Numbered from the stretch's first letter, positions 25,740 through 35,638 are shown. The stretch is 64,000 nucleotides of DNA from Desulfosporosinus youngiae DSM 17734 (GCF_000244895.1 NZ_CM001441.1:5112198-5176197); one strand, 5' to 3'. A program made the numbers and translations. Notes: generated from the letters alone by a model not told the origin.

Positions 25740-26450
25740 TTAGGGATTCCCGCGGCTTTTGCGTTTCTTCCCGGGATCATCAGAACCGTGATAGTAGTAG
25801 TAATAATAATATTCGCTGGTTTTAATATCTGCTTTATTGAGAACAGCCCCCAGAATCTTAGCACCCACTTTGTCCAGCTGATCTTTAGCGCGCAGAGCAA
25901 AATCTTTGTTGACCTCTCCCGAGGCCAACACTAAGATAACGCCATCCACTTTCTGGGCAATGATGGCGGCATCTGTCACGGCAATGATCGGTGGAGTATC
26001 GATGATCACTACATCAAACTGCCCACTGAGCTCTTCAATCAAATGCTTCATCCGTTTCGACCCTACCAGCTCCGCAGGGTTTGGGGGAATAGGTCCGCCG
26101 GGCAGAACACTGACACCCGGAACTTCCGTTTCCTTGATAAAGGCATGGCTGCCTTGATCCTGAACCAGAGAAACGGATAAACCTTCCATATTACTCAGTC
26201 CAAAAAGTTTATGCTGAGTTGGGTTGCGCATATCTGCATCGATGAGTAAGACCGACTTACCGGACTGGGCAATACTCACGGCTAAATTAGCCGCAGTGGT
26301 GGATTTTCCTTCTCTGGGTCCCGAACTGGTGATCATAATCTTTTTCGTTTTAGAATCCACACTCGTAAACTGAACATTGGTACGCAATGTCCGGTAAGCT
26401 TCCGAAATAGGGGATTTTGTTTGTTCATGCGTAATTAATGAATGCGACAA
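25740..26450 (-). CDS. cpsD: BY-kinase, CpsD/CapB-type tyrosine kinase
   Basis: 236 residues. The start region SPISEAYRTLRTNVQFTSVD is the family signature, followed by Walker A SSGPREGKSTTAANLA, Walker A' LLIDADMRNP and Walker B VVIIDTPP. The C-terminus has a run of seven tyrosines, the autophosphorylation cluster. It works with the membrane activator YveK to regulate polysaccharide assembly. The start appears to be a TTG. The gene ends at a terminator. Confidence 0.95.
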   Translation of the reverse strand: MSHSLITHEQTKSPISEAYRTLRTNVQFTSVDSKTKKIMITSSGPREGKSTTAANLAVSIAQSGKSVLLIDADMRNPTQHKLFGLSNMEGLSVSLVQDQGSHAFIKETEVPGVSVLPGGPIPPNPAELVGSKRMKHLIEELSGQFDVVIIDTPPIIAVTDAAIIAQKVDGVILVLASGEVNKDFALRAKDQLDKVGAKILGAVLNKADIKTSEYYYYYYYHGSDDPGKKRKSRGNP

Positions 26451-26467
26451 ATTAGCTTCACACCCTC

Positions 26468-27166
26468 TTACCCTTGTTTTCCGATTTCATAATTAGGGAT
26501 AACCCCAAGTACCGGAATCCCTAAGATATTCTCCACATCTTCTGAGGTCTTCACCGTATTATCCATGAATTCGATGAGGAAGACCAAACCCATCGCGGCC
26601 ATTAGACCGACGACAAAAGCGATCAGGACATTCAACTTCTTATTCGGCTTCACCGGCTGGTCCGGAATCACCGCCGTATCCACGATGCTGACACTATCAA
26701 CTTTTTTGATCTCGATCACGGCTTTAGAGAATTCATTGGCCATGGAGTTGGCAATGTCGGCTGCCAATTCCGGGTCTTTATTCAGAACTTGAATTTCCAG
26801 GATTTCCGTTGTTTTCACCGGATTAATGGTAATCATCTTGTCAAACTCGGCGACAGTTAAAGGCAAGTCCAAGTTGTTGATCACATTCTGTTCCACGGTA
26901 CGGCTTTGAGCAATGGCCGCATAGGTTTTGGCCAGCTGCTGGTTGGCCAGGAGCACGCTGTTGTCCAGCATCTGCATTGCCGCCTGTCCCGATTCTGTCG
27001 CTTTTTTTCCTACGATCAAGGTCGTCGAAGCTTGATAAACCGGTTTTAAGATAAAAAAACTTACAACTCCGCTGGTCAGAGCTGCGATGAGCGGCAGCAC
27101 TATCACAATAATCCATCGTTTTCGGAGCATTTCCCAATACTGTCGTAAATCGATTTCTTCTTCCAT
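26468..27166 (-). CDS. yveK: Wzz/YveK-type chain-length determinant and kinase activator
   Basis: About 232 residues from the ATG at 27166 with GGAGGT upstream. It has an N-terminal Wzz domain with a first membrane helix (WIIVIVLPLIAALTSGVVSF), an extracytoplasmic helical part and a second helix (KLNVLIAFVVGLMAAMGLVF) near residue 190 followed by a short cytoplasmic tail. In Gram-positives this protein is separate from the kinase CpsD and activates it. It is the first gene of the polysaccharide locus. Confidence 0.94.
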   Translation of the reverse strand: MEEEIDLRQYWEMLRKRWIIVIVLPLIAALTSGVVSFFILKPVYQASTTLIVGKKATESGQAAMQMLDNSVLLANQQLAKTYAAIAQSRTVEQNVINNLDLPLTVAEFDKMITINPVKTTEILEIQVLNKDPELAADIANSMANEFSKAVIEIKKVDSVSIVDTAVIPDQPVKPNKKLNVLIAFVVGLMAAMGLVFLIEFMDNTVKTSEDVENILGIPVLGVIPNYEIGKQG

Positions 27167-27241
27167 GAGTACCTCCAAACATGAGTACCTACAAACCAGT
27201 GTCGGTAAAACTCGTTAGACATTGTAATATTCGCGATGGTT

Positions 27242-27258
27242 TTCATATTTCCTTCATA
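27242..27258 (-). promoter_or_regulatory. Shared 17-bp upstream motif, yveK copy
   Basis: Identical to the motif at 25493-25509, on the same strand, about 75 bases before the yveK start. The region 27179-27421 between yveK and the SGNH gene is otherwise AT-rich with no gene and should contain divergent promoters. Confidence 0.5.
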
Positions 27259-27421
27259 CTTTGCTAAATAATGATTTATCAGTTTACTTTTTTGGGAAAT
27301 ATCCCTTGAGTTAGAAAAATTTAATAATTTTTATTGTAAAGGGAGGATAATGCCTGGTCGAATGTCGAATCTTGTTTATCTGCGGAATAATCACCAGTAC
27401 ATATTGGGGAGGAACTAGTGG

Positions 27422-28261
27422 ATGATGAAAATAACCAAACTTGAATTATACATCATTTTAGCTGCTTTTAGCTTAGCACTTCTGGTTATAGGCATATTTT
27501 GGGTCTTTAATCGAGGAGAAACTCCCTCTTATTCCTTAAAACAGCCCTCGCCGCCAAACACGGTAAGCATGGACAGTACAACAGATTCTATAGTATCTGA
27601 CGCAGAAGCAGCAGCGCCAGATCCCCTTATTGTGGCGCAAAACACCATTACTCAGCAAGGACTAGCTAAACTAATTGAGCCGACAACTGTCAAGGCTCTG
27701 GTCTTCGGGGATGCAGTGGCAGGAGGCCAAGTGGCTTCCAACGCGAATGAATTGAGCTGGCATGCTTTGATCTCCAAGAAATTAGAGGATAAGTACCCTG
27801 GTAATCTCCAGTGGCAATTTAAGACTACTCCAGAAGCCACGATCCAGGATGTTTTAACCTACGTTCCGGAAGTGGCACCAAACACTGATCTTATAATCCT
27901 TTGCTTAGGCCGAAACGATTGGACGATTCATACTACTCATGATTTCCAAGAGAAGTATGAACAATTAATCATAGACCTTAAAGCTCAAAGCCCTCAAGGC
28001 GACCTCTTTTTAATAGCCGAGCCTCCCGTCAAAAGCATTGACCGGAATAATAAGTCATTCCCTTATCGCCAGATCATTCTCGGTTTAGGCCAAAAGCACC
28101 AACTTCCTGTGATTGACGAGTGGTCCGCCTTTATTAGCGACCCCACTCCACTGAACGGGTTATTGGCCGATGGTGTGAATCCCAGCGATAAGGGATATGA
28201 GGTTTTTGCTGAGGCGGTGTTAAAGGAATTTGAGGAGAAGTTAGTTAAAGCTCCAAGGTAA
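27422..28261 (+). CDS. Membrane-anchored SGNH/GDSL-fold protein lacking catalytic Ser and His
   Basis: 279 residues. An N-terminal hydrophobic helix (residues 9-29) anchors it outside the membrane, followed by a Ser/Pro/Thr-rich linker and an SGNH-hydrolase fold. Block I reads VFGDAVAGG, with Ala98 where the nucleophilic Ser of GDS should be. Block III is intact (LGRND, G163-N165). Block V reads DGVNPSDKGY, with Asn253 in place of the catalytic His. So the fold is kept but two of the three catalytic residues are gone. It may bind a glycan rather than cleave an ester. It converges on the CWB2 gene with a 17-base overlap of the coding ends. GGAGG precedes the ATG. Confidence 0.82.
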   Translation: MMKITKLELYIILAAFSLALLVIGIFWVFNRGETPSYSLKQPSPPNTVSMDSTTDSIVSDAEAAAPDPLIVAQNTITQQGLAKLIEPTTVKALVFGDAVAGGQVASNANELSWHALISKKLEDKYPGNLQWQFKTTPEATIQDVLTYVPEVAPNTDLIILCLGRNDWTIHTTHDFQEKYEQLIIDLKAQSPQGDLFLIAEPPVKSIDRNNKSFPYRQIILGLGQKHQLPVIDEWSAFISDPTPLNGLLADGVNPSDKGYEVFAEAVLKEFEEKLVKAPR

Positions 28262-30377
28262 CCGTTAGATTTCCAACGGTCTTTCCATCGATGATCAGCT
28301 TCCCTTGCACTTTTTTGGTTGAGTAGATTGATCTTAGATTCCCCATATTTATTCCTTCTGGGATTTCTGCCCCAATGACTAAATCTCCTATGGTTACAAC
28401 TTTCTCCCGGTCAGCCCTTAATGAGATATTCTGGGTATCATTCAGCACTTTAAATTGCAGAGTGCAATCCTGATCTACCGTCATGGCAAACCCAAGAACA
28501 TTAACCGAATCCTGGAGTCCAGACATGTCAATTTTTGCACCATTTTTAAACGTCCCCAAGGAATTAGCGGGGTCCGTGATCACTCGAAGTTTGCTAAGGG
28601 TTACGGAAGTCGGTACTGAAGGAGTTGTAGGAGTAGTCGGGGTTGTAGGCGACTGAACGGGCGGAGTCTGGGTCGACCCACCTGAAGTGCTGCCGGCTGG
28701 AATTGCTTCTTTTCCGCTTCCGGTAATCACCACAGTATTTCCTTGATTATCAAAATTGGTTACTTTTGCTCCCAGATCGACAGTCAGAGACGCTTTACCA
28801 TTGGCAATCAGATCTGTGATTACTGCCGATGCACTTAAATGAACTTGGGCATGGTTGTTTAGCACAACCGGCTGAGTAAAGGTCCCTCTCAGCTCGACAA
28901 TCGGGCTCCGGCCGGGCGCGCTCAAGATGGTTACTTCACCCACGGAGCCACCTATTACGTCAATGATAGAGAACGAACGTGCTACTGTGCTGCCAATGGA
29001 TGTCGTCCCTGTGGACTCTACCCGTACTTCGCTGCCACTGTCTATGGTGAGAATATCTGCGATTGTATTATTTAGGTGGATACTGTCTTTTGCCCCAGAG
29101 AGAATCACTATCTTGGCAGCGGTTACACCGTTTAAGGTTGCCGATCCATTGTCGCCGGGATCCACAAACACGGTTCCCAAGGCATTCAGATTACTGAGCG
29201 TGACGTTATTTCCTTTGACATAAACACTGTATTCCAGGTCTGCGTTTTCCAGGATAATGTTATCACCAGATATTTGCACGGTATTCATTATTTTAAGCGG
29301 CTTAGCTGCGTCCGGTGAGCCTACTTTGGCGTTATCCATGGAATATGAGACATTAGAAGCCAAGGTATTTATCCCGGCGGAAGGAACAACAGCCTCCCCG
29401 CCTAGGGCAACCATTTTAGCCGTCGATAAAGACAACTTCACGAAGTTCTTTGTGGCATTTTCCAACTGTTGATTGACGAGTACGAAGGGCGCTCCGGAGG
29501 CTGCAGCAAGAGGTACTCCTGCTAAGGCGTCGACCAAGGTCTCTCCGTTGGCTACATACACCTGATCATTCCTATAGTCTTGCGCAAAATTCTTTAGTAT
29601 CTGGACGTTTGTATCATATTTGTTAAGACCTGAGCAGCGGCTGACCTTACCTGGCAATTGCCCCATGACGGTATCTGACACCACAGCTGAGCCGCCGACT
29701 ACATAGGAATCTCTGACCTGGGCCTTGATACTCTCCAGATAGGTTTTCACCGAAGCAGGGAGCTGACCCTGAGTCGTGGTCAAAATCGGCATTTCCTGGG
29801 CCGCGGCGATGGGAGCAACCGAGAGGGCATCGGCCGGACTTAACCAGCCAGCCGCGAGGATGACTCTGGAAATATCTGCTCCCTGAGCGGCTAGCTCTTT
29901 AGCAATATTAACAGAAGTTTCATATTGATCATACCCACCGAGCGGAACCGGGGTTATGTTCATTGCGATGAGTTCATTGATAACCGGGGGCTTAATAACG
30001 GCAGTACCACTTGTTATGTAGACCTTTTGGGGTTTCAGGCGCTGCAGCTCCGCTTTAGCGAAGGAGTTTAAGCTATCCCCACCATCGGTTAGGAGAATAG
30101 GAGCCTGGAGTTTAGCAGCTAACGGACCCGCTGCCAAGGCATCCACTAAGGCATAGTTCATCCCGGCTGAGAGTACGACATTATCTGCTGTCTCAGGCCA
30201 ACCTTTTTGAGCCATCAGAGCAGCTGTGGCATACTGGTCCGCACCACCGATCCTCGTATAAGTATTTGGGGCAGTGGTAGTGTCTGCGCTCGCGACGATA
30301 GGGATTAGGGTTGTGGATAATGCCACAAGGGCTGCGAGACAGCCTTGAAATAGCTTTTGCTTTATGTTTTTGCTCAT
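28245..30377 (-). CDS. CWB2-repeat cell-surface protein with beta-helix-like region
   Basis: About 710 residues from the ATG at 30377, which has AGAGG upstream. A signal peptide (about 31 residues ending ASADTTT) is followed by three cell-wall-binding repeat 2 modules (RIGGADQYATAALMAQKGW, LGGYDQYETSVNIAKELAAQ and a third starting near SRCSGLNKYDTN). A repetitive beta-strand region (residues 370-580) then gives way to a Pro/Thr-rich linker TPTTPTTPSVPTS and a small C-terminal domain. CWB2 modules hold proteins on anionic wall polymers. It is closely similar to the next gene upstream over the first 560 residues. Confidence 0.88.
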   Translation of the reverse strand: MSKNIKQKLFQGCLAALVALSTTLIPIVASADTTTAPNTYTRIGGADQYATAALMAQKGWPETADNVVLSAGMNYALVDALAAGPLAAKLQAPILLTDGGDSLNSFAKAELQRLKPQKVYITSGTAVIKPPVINELIAMNITPVPLGGYDQYETSVNIAKELAAQGADISRVILAAGWLSPADALSVAPIAAAQEMPILTTTQGQLPASVKTYLESIKAQVRDSYVVGGSAVVSDTVMGQLPGKVSRCSGLNKYDTNVQILKNFAQDYRNDQVYVANGETLVDALAGVPLAAASGAPFVLVNQQLENATKNFVKLSLSTAKMVALGGEAVVPSAGINTLASNVSYSMDNAKVGSPDAAKPLKIMNTVQISGDNIILENADLEYSVYVKGNNVTLSNLNALGTVFVDPGDNGSATLNGVTAAKIVILSGAKDSIHLNNTIADILTIDSGSEVRVESTGTTSIGSTVARSFSIIDVIGGSVGEVTILSAPGRSPIVELRGTFTQPVVLNNHAQVHLSASAVITDLIANGKASLTVDLGAKVTNFDNQGNTVVITGSGKEAIPAGSTSGGSTQTPPVQSPTTPTTPTTPSVPTSVTLSKLRVITDPANSLGTFKNGAKIDMSGLQDSVNVLGFAMTVDQDCTLQFKVLNDTQNISLRADREKVVTIGDLVIGAEIPEGINMGNLRSIYSTKKVQGKLIIDGKTVGNLTVTLEL

Positions 30378-30583
30378 AGTTCCTCTCCAATTCTGCATAA
30401 GTTTTACTTAATATCCTTACTTTTGAAACATGTTTAATTAACCGCCAACTAATGTTTTAAGCACCTGATAATATTTCGACATATTAGGGGTGATTCCTCA
30501 AAACATAAGACCCTATGCATCTTTTCAAAATACACAGGATCTTAAACATGTTCCGAAACGATGAAAATCGCCCTTAGTTGTTA

Positions 30584-33376
30584 TTACGAACCTTTAACGA
30601 CTGTATAAGTCGTGGTTCCATTTGAGTTAGTCAAGGTCAATTTGACAACATTTTGATCTGTGATCATTAACTGGATTAAGGCACCAAAATTGATACCATC
30701 GGTTGTATCGACCGTTAAAGCAGCTTGATAAATATTGGCCATGTTAATATACACTTGAAGTTTATTCCCGGATGGTAATGCTTCAATCGCATTGTACATT
30801 GCAGTGAAGTTGATCGCAGTGAAAATAGCCTCTTTTTGAGGTGAAGTGGATAACTCATCAAATAGCTCTTGGAAGTCAATACCGCTAACGAATAAATTCA
30901 TCTTACCAGCCTGAGTTATATTCGCAACTGCTTGCGCTGATGAACTTCCTAACAAATGACTAGCAGATACAGTTACCCCAGCGGGTATGGCTGCATCAAC
31001 GATATCCTCAATGGCGTTTTTTGTAGATGTATCGGCAGCAGCGTAAATACCCGGTAGATTGAGAGCTTGGTAAAATGCAGTGCTTGAAGAAGTACCACTT
31101 GCTTGGCTAAATATAGCGGCAATGCTATCGTATACTTTATTCTTATTAGCCTCAGTCATCCCTTGCGCCGCTGTCAATACTGCATGAAAGTCTATAGCAT
31201 CGAAAATCTCCGAGCTTTGGATTCCAGTATCCCTAAGAATAGTTAGGGTTGATAGGACATTTAAGTTACTGGCATTACTCACTGAAAAAATGTCATTACC
31301 AGAAGAAGAATTAGTTAAAGCCCAAGAACCTAAATTATATTCCGACCCAGACCTTACTACACTCAGTTTCATAGTAGCATTTTGATCAACCTTTATGTTT
31401 GGTTGTTTAAATACGTCAGCGCTAGGAGAAATTGAAATCTGAGTTCCACTGATGGTAGCGCCTGTGAGGGAAGTCACTTTAGCTTTTGCAGCTGGAGTAT
31501 CTCCGCCGCCACTATTACCACCGCCACTACCGCCGCCACTGCTGCCGCCAGTTCCTGTCGATGGAGGAGCACTAGGGGTTGAACTTGTATTCTTTCCGTT
31601 AACTTTTCCGCCGCCGCTAACAAGTGTACCTGTGGAACCCGAGTCCAGGCTGCCGATACTGGAACCGCTCGGAATCGTAATATCAACTTTGGCAGTGGTT
31701 TTCATAGTTTCAACAACAGTATTGTCTGCTAAAGCCAGTTTCCCTTGAGATTGGACTTCCACCGCTTTAAAGCTTCCGGATAAGGTTACTTTTTGATCAG
31801 CATTCTCTGTTTTAATAATAACGGATGGTACAACAGCGCCTGCCGCAGCTTGCAAAGAAACCTGACCTTCAACCACGACCGGCTCAGTAAAGGTCCCTCT
31901 TAACTCGACCACGGGATCCTGTCCTGGTGTACTTGTAATAGTCACTGTCCCCATAGAGCCGCCGTTGGCGTCGATAATTGCAAAGGTTCGAACCACGGTG
32001 TCACCGATTGAGGTGGTTCCTGTTGCTTCAACACGAACATTGCTGCTGCTGTCAACCGTAAGGACGCCTGCGGTTGTATTTTTGATGTGGATACTGTCAG
32101 ATGCACCCGAGAGGACCACAATATTGGCAGCAGTTACACCGTCTAAGGTGGCGGATCCTGTCTCGCCGGGATCTACAAAGACAGTCCCTTTGACTGTTAG
32201 GTTATTCAGGGTAATATTATCTCCCTTAACATAAACGCTGTAATTGGCCTGAGCATTTTGCAGTGTTATGTTGTCTCCTGTAAGCTGAACATTATCCGTA
32301 AGTACCATTGGAGTGGTCTTGTCCGTTGATCCGACTGTTTCGCTATCTATTGAATAGGCAACAGCTGAGGTCAAGGCGCTCATTCCTGCTGAAGGAACAA
32401 CCACCTCTCCGCCCACTGCGACCATATCGTCAGTTGACATGTTCAACTTGACAAAGTCCCTGGTCGCATTACCCAATTCTTGATTGACCAATACAACAGG
32501 GGATCCACTTGCCGCAGCCAGTGGTACAACAGATAAGGCATCAACTAAGGTTTCCCCATTAGCGACATATACTTTGTCATTTTTATAATGTTTAGCAAAG
32601 CTCTTTAGAATTTCGACGTTCGTGTCATACTTGGTTTGGCCTGCATGCCGGCTGACCTTACCCGGCAATGCTCCCTTGACCGCATCGGAAACGACTGCTG
32701 CTCCACCAACGACATAGGAGTTTTTGACGTTATCATCAATGCCGTCAAGATAAGTTTTCACAGAAGCAGGAAGTTGTCCCTGGGTCGTGGTTAAGATCGG
32801 CATTCCCTGGGCTGCAGCAATAGGGGCAATAGAAAGGGCATCTGCCGGACTTAACCAGCCGGCCGCAACGACTACCTTAGAGATGTTGACCCCCTGATTT
32901 GCCATTTCCTTGGCAATGTTGACGGATGTTTCATATTGATCATACCCGCCGAGCTCAACCGGAGTGATGCCCATGGCGCGGATTTCATCAAGAACGGATT
33001 GCCTAATGACTGCTGTACCGCTTGTGATATAAACCTTAGTGGGCTTAAGACGAAGCAATTGTGCTTTAGCCGATGCATTTAAGGTTGTCCCGTTATCAGT
33101 CAAAAGGATCGGCGCTTTTAATTTAGCGGCTAACGGTCCTGCTGCGAGAGCATCCACAAGGGAGTAGGTCATTCCTGCTGAAAGAACGACACTATCGCTG
33201 GTTCCCGTCCAACCTTTTTGTGCCATTAAGGCAGCTGTGGCGTACTGGTCATACCCGCCAATCCTGGTCACTGCGTCCGGCGTCGCTGCGTTTGCAACAC
33301 CGGGAGCTAGGGTTGCCGACAAAGCGACAGCCACTGCCAAACAACTGTTTAGCAGTTTTTGCTTTTTCTTTTTCAT
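30584..33376 (-). CDS. CWB2-repeat cell-surface protein, larger paralogue
   Basis: 930 residues. Signal peptide MKKKKQKLLNSCLAVAVALS..., three CWB2 modules (RIGGYDQYATAALMAQKGW onwards), the same beta-strand region as its neighbour, then a glycine-rich linker (GGSSGGGSGGGNSGGG) and a unique C-terminal half of about 280 residues that is helical with repeated -F-AI-F-A-- patterns. It arose by duplication with the neighbour and a different C-terminal module. The role of that module is unknown; adhesion or wall organisation is a guess. GAGGAGG precedes the ATG. Confidence 0.88.
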   Translation of the reverse strand: MKKKKQKLLNSCLAVAVALSATLAPGVANAATPDAVTRIGGYDQYATAALMAQKGWTGTSDSVVLSAGMTYSLVDALAAGPLAAKLKAPILLTDNGTTLNASAKAQLLRLKPTKVYITSGTAVIRQSVLDEIRAMGITPVELGGYDQYETSVNIAKEMANQGVNISKVVVAAGWLSPADALSIAPIAAAQGMPILTTTQGQLPASVKTYLDGIDDNVKNSYVVGGAAVVSDAVKGALPGKVSRHAGQTKYDTNVEILKSFAKHYKNDKVYVANGETLVDALSVVPLAAASGSPVVLVNQELGNATRDFVKLNMSTDDMVAVGGEVVVPSAGMSALTSAVAYSIDSETVGSTDKTTPMVLTDNVQLTGDNITLQNAQANYSVYVKGDNITLNNLTVKGTVFVDPGETGSATLDGVTAANIVVLSGASDSIHIKNTTAGVLTVDSSSNVRVEATGTTSIGDTVVRTFAIIDANGGSMGTVTITSTPGQDPVVELRGTFTEPVVVEGQVSLQAAAGAVVPSVIIKTENADQKVTLSGSFKAVEVQSQGKLALADNTVVETMKTTAKVDITIPSGSSIGSLDSGSTGTLVSGGGKVNGKNTSSTPSAPPSTGTGGSSGGGSGGGNSGGGDTPAAKAKVTSLTGATISGTQISISPSADVFKQPNIKVDQNATMKLSVVRSGSEYNLGSWALTNSSSGNDIFSVSNASNLNVLSTLTILRDTGIQSSEIFDAIDFHAVLTAAQGMTEANKNKVYDSIAAIFSQASGTSSSTAFYQALNLPGIYAAADTSTKNAIEDIVDAAIPAGVTVSASHLLGSSSAQAVANITQAGKMNLFVSGIDFQELFDELSTSPQKEAIFTAINFTAMYNAIEALPSGNKLQVYINMANIYQAALTVDTTDGINFGALIQLMITDQNVVKLTLTNSNGTTTYTVVKGS

Positions 33377-33579
33377 GATTTGGCCTCCTCTTCAACTTTT
33401 ACCCTTAAACTTAGGGAATATGTAAATATTATGACCTTCAAGTTCAGATATGGATAACATGGGTATTCTAATTCGCCATTGCAATTGAGATTCCTGCAAT
33501 AGTTCCTTTTAATTATTATATTTTTTCTCTCAAATGCTTAAATTTACCATTAAGCCCTAGCCTTTGGTAACCGATAGTA

Positions 33580-33622
33580 CAAAAAAACCCTCCAAAATCT
33601 TAGTAAGATTTGAAGGATTTTT
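33580..33622 (-). terminator. Intrinsic terminator after rng
   Basis: On the minus strand AATCCTTCAAATCTTA and TAAGATTTTGGAGGGTT pair and are followed by a run of seven T. It lies about 20 bases after the rng stop and should end the long cell-shape/sporulation transcript. Confidence 0.8.
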
Positions 33623-33642
33623 CAGCTTCTGTTGGATTGTAT

Positions 33643-34923
33643 TTATACTCTTCCGCTTCCATCACAGTTCGGACAAGGCGAGGTATATCGAACCGCCAAG
33701 GTCTGACCCACTTTCTTCCGGGTCATTTCTACGAGTCCGAGCTGAGTCAGCCCCAACACCTGGGACTTTGTCTTATCCCGGGCACAGGCAGTCTCCAGCG
33801 CCTCAATGACCTGTTTCTGTGCTTCTTCCGTCGCCATATCAATAAAATCAATAATGATGATTCCACCTAGATTTCTCAGCCGTAATTGGCGGGCAATCTC
33901 ATGGGCGGCTTCAAGGTTCGTATGGACGACAGTTTCCTCTAAAGAACGCTGCCCTACATATTTTCCGGTATTCACATCGATGACGATCAAGGCTTCCGTC
34001 TGTTGGATTACCAGATAACCTCCGCTTTTTAGCCAGACCTTACTCCGTAAGGTTTTACGGATTTCATCATCAACACCATACTTGGCAAACAGATCCTCTC
34101 CGGTGATAACATAGATCTGCCTGGCGGCCGGATGTTCAATTTCTGCCAAAGCTTTACGCAGTGTTTTAGCGACTTCAGTGTTGTCGACAGTGATCTTTTC
34201 CACATCATGATCAACCCAGTCACGGATCAAACGACTAATAAGATCGACATCTTTATGTACAAGACCGGGTACGGAAACATGGGGGATTTTTGGTTGTAAG
34301 GCTTGCCAGAAAGCCACGAGTCGGGCAATATCCTCCGCTATCTCCTCCCCATCAATCCCTTCAGCCAGAGTTCGGACGATGACCCCCATCCCCTCAGGCT
34401 TGGAGGCAGCCGCCAGATCCCTCAGACGCGTCCGTTCAGTATTATCGACAAGCTTACGAGATACCGCAATATAACTCACCTGGGGCAACAAAACAACATA
34501 CCGCCCGGGAAGGGTAAGATTAACACTAATCCGGGCCCCTTTTGTCCCCACGGGTTCTTTCGTAATTTGAACTAAAAGCTCCTGGCGGGGCTTAAGGACA
34601 TTCTCGATCCGCTCGTGAACACTTGGAGAAACCTTTTCATCTTCTTCAAAGCGGGACGGAACAGCATCTCCCACATACAGAAAGGCGTTCTTATCTAAAC
34701 CAACATCCACAAAAGCAGCCTGCATGCCGGGAAGGATATTCTCTACCCGTCCCCGATAAATATTCCCCACCATATGGGACGACCCGCCCTCTTCCTCGAA
34801 CACTTCCATAAGTTCGCCATGCTCAAAGACAGCCGCCCGTATAGTTTGGGATCCGGATTGGGGGCCTTGGCCTTGGGGTTGGGTTTGAAAAACGATTTCT
34901 TTACGCACCCGTTCATTTTTCAA
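33643..34923 (-). CDS. rng: Ribonuclease E/G family endoribonuclease
   Basis: About 426 residues from a TTG at 34923 that has GAGGTG just upstream; the frame is open further but only as overlap with the previous gene. An S1 RNA-binding domain (GNIYRGRVENILPGMQAAFV) is followed by the catalytic domain with both metal-binding aspartates in VIDVNTGKYVG and IIIIDFIDM, and the zinc-link CPNCDGSGRV at the very end. It lacks the long scaffold domain of RNase E, so it is the RNase G type. In related Firmicutes it sits between the spoIVF genes and rplU, as here on the upstream side. Confidence 0.95.
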   Translation of the reverse strand: MKNERVRKEIVFQTQPQGQGPQSGSQTIRAAVFEHGELMEVFEEEGGSSHMVGNIYRGRVENILPGMQAAFVDVGLDKNAFLYVGDAVPSRFEEDEKVSPSVHERIENVLKPRQELLVQITKEPVGTKGARISVNLTLPGRYVVLLPQVSYIAVSRKLVDNTERTRLRDLAAASKPEGMGVIVRTLAEGIDGEEIAEDIARLVAFWQALQPKIPHVSVPGLVHKDVDLISRLIRDWVDHDVEKITVDNTEVAKTLRKALAEIEHPAARQIYVITGEDLFAKYGVDDEIRKTLRSKVWLKSGGYLVIQQTEALIVIDVNTGKYVGQRSLEETVVHTNLEAAHEIARQLRLRNLGGIIIIDFIDMATEEAQKQVIEALETACARDKTKSQVLGLTQLGLVEMTRKKVGQTLAVRYTSPCPNCDGSGRV

Positions 34924-34933
34924 TCGAATCACC

Positions 34934-35638
34934 TCACAGCTCCCCAAGCGGCGACTTCTTCCCGCCCTCATAGCTCACATGAACCCCCGTCCGAATAACC
35001 TGCAGCTCATCTAACTCAATGGGCAAATTTTCAAGTTCTCTGAGACTGGCCAGGACTTCCTCCGGCCGGACGCTTCCGGAATTCCCCATTTCAACTTCCA
35101 GTTCGAAAATAACCTCATCCCCTTGGATTTTAGCTTCCAACTGCTTGATCCACGGGCGGATATCCTTATCTGTCGGCCCTTTTTTGGAATAGCGGGAATA
35201 GGTGACATGTTCCCGGCCCAGCCAGGCCTTCACTGCTTCCTGCAGCCGTTCTGCTTGAATGGGCAAAGCCATGGGCACGCGTATCCGATAACTGGCGGCA
35301 TTGAGGACTGCCATTAAAGATTTAGCGCCTTGATCCAAGGCACGCCCTTGCAAGAGCCGGATTCCTGGAGGCAATTGTTCCTGAACCCGCGCCAGAACTT
35401 CTCCCAGATCCATCTCTTGTTGGAGATCGACGTCTACGTATTCCCGTTCTCCTTCCGTTCCGACCGCTAGGGCAAAGCCGAAGGAAATTTTGGGACGGGG
35501 GTTAAACCCTTCTGAATAACTCATATGGATTCCAGCCCGTCGGATCGCACGTTCAAACACCCTTGTCAGGTCAAGGTGTGCGATATACCTGGCATCTTCA
35601 ATTTTTGTATAGGCGATTCTCAGCCGCATGGCACTCAC
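34934..35638 (-). CDS. TIGR03936/DUF2344 radical-SAM-linked protein
   Basis: About 234 residues. The opening MRLRIAYTKIEDARYIAHLD followed by FERAIRRAGIHMSYSEGFNP is diagnostic of the family that follows TIGR03960 radical SAM proteins, either fused or adjacent. The start is a GTG overlapping the previous stop by 4 bases (GTGA), or an ATG 9 bases later. Function is unknown; it presumably works on the same substrate as the radical SAM partner, perhaps an RNA-modification step given the link to rng. Confidence 0.9.
   Translation of the reverse strand: MSAMRLRIAYTKIEDARYIAHLDLTRVFERAIRRAGIHMSYSEGFNPRPKISFGFALAVGTEGEREYVDVDLQQEMDLGEVLARVQEQLPPGIRLLQGRALDQGAKSLMAVLNAASYRIRVPMALPIQAERLQEAVKAWLGREHVTYSRYSKKGPTDKDIRPWIKQLEAKIQGDEVIFELEVEMGNSGSVRPEEVLASLRELENLPIELDELQVIRTGVHVSYEGGKKSPLGEL

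Noticed and set aside
31452-31748. Proline-rich plus-strand ORF opposite the larger CWB2 gene
   Set aside because: The proline run is the reverse complement of the glycine-rich linker of the real gene.
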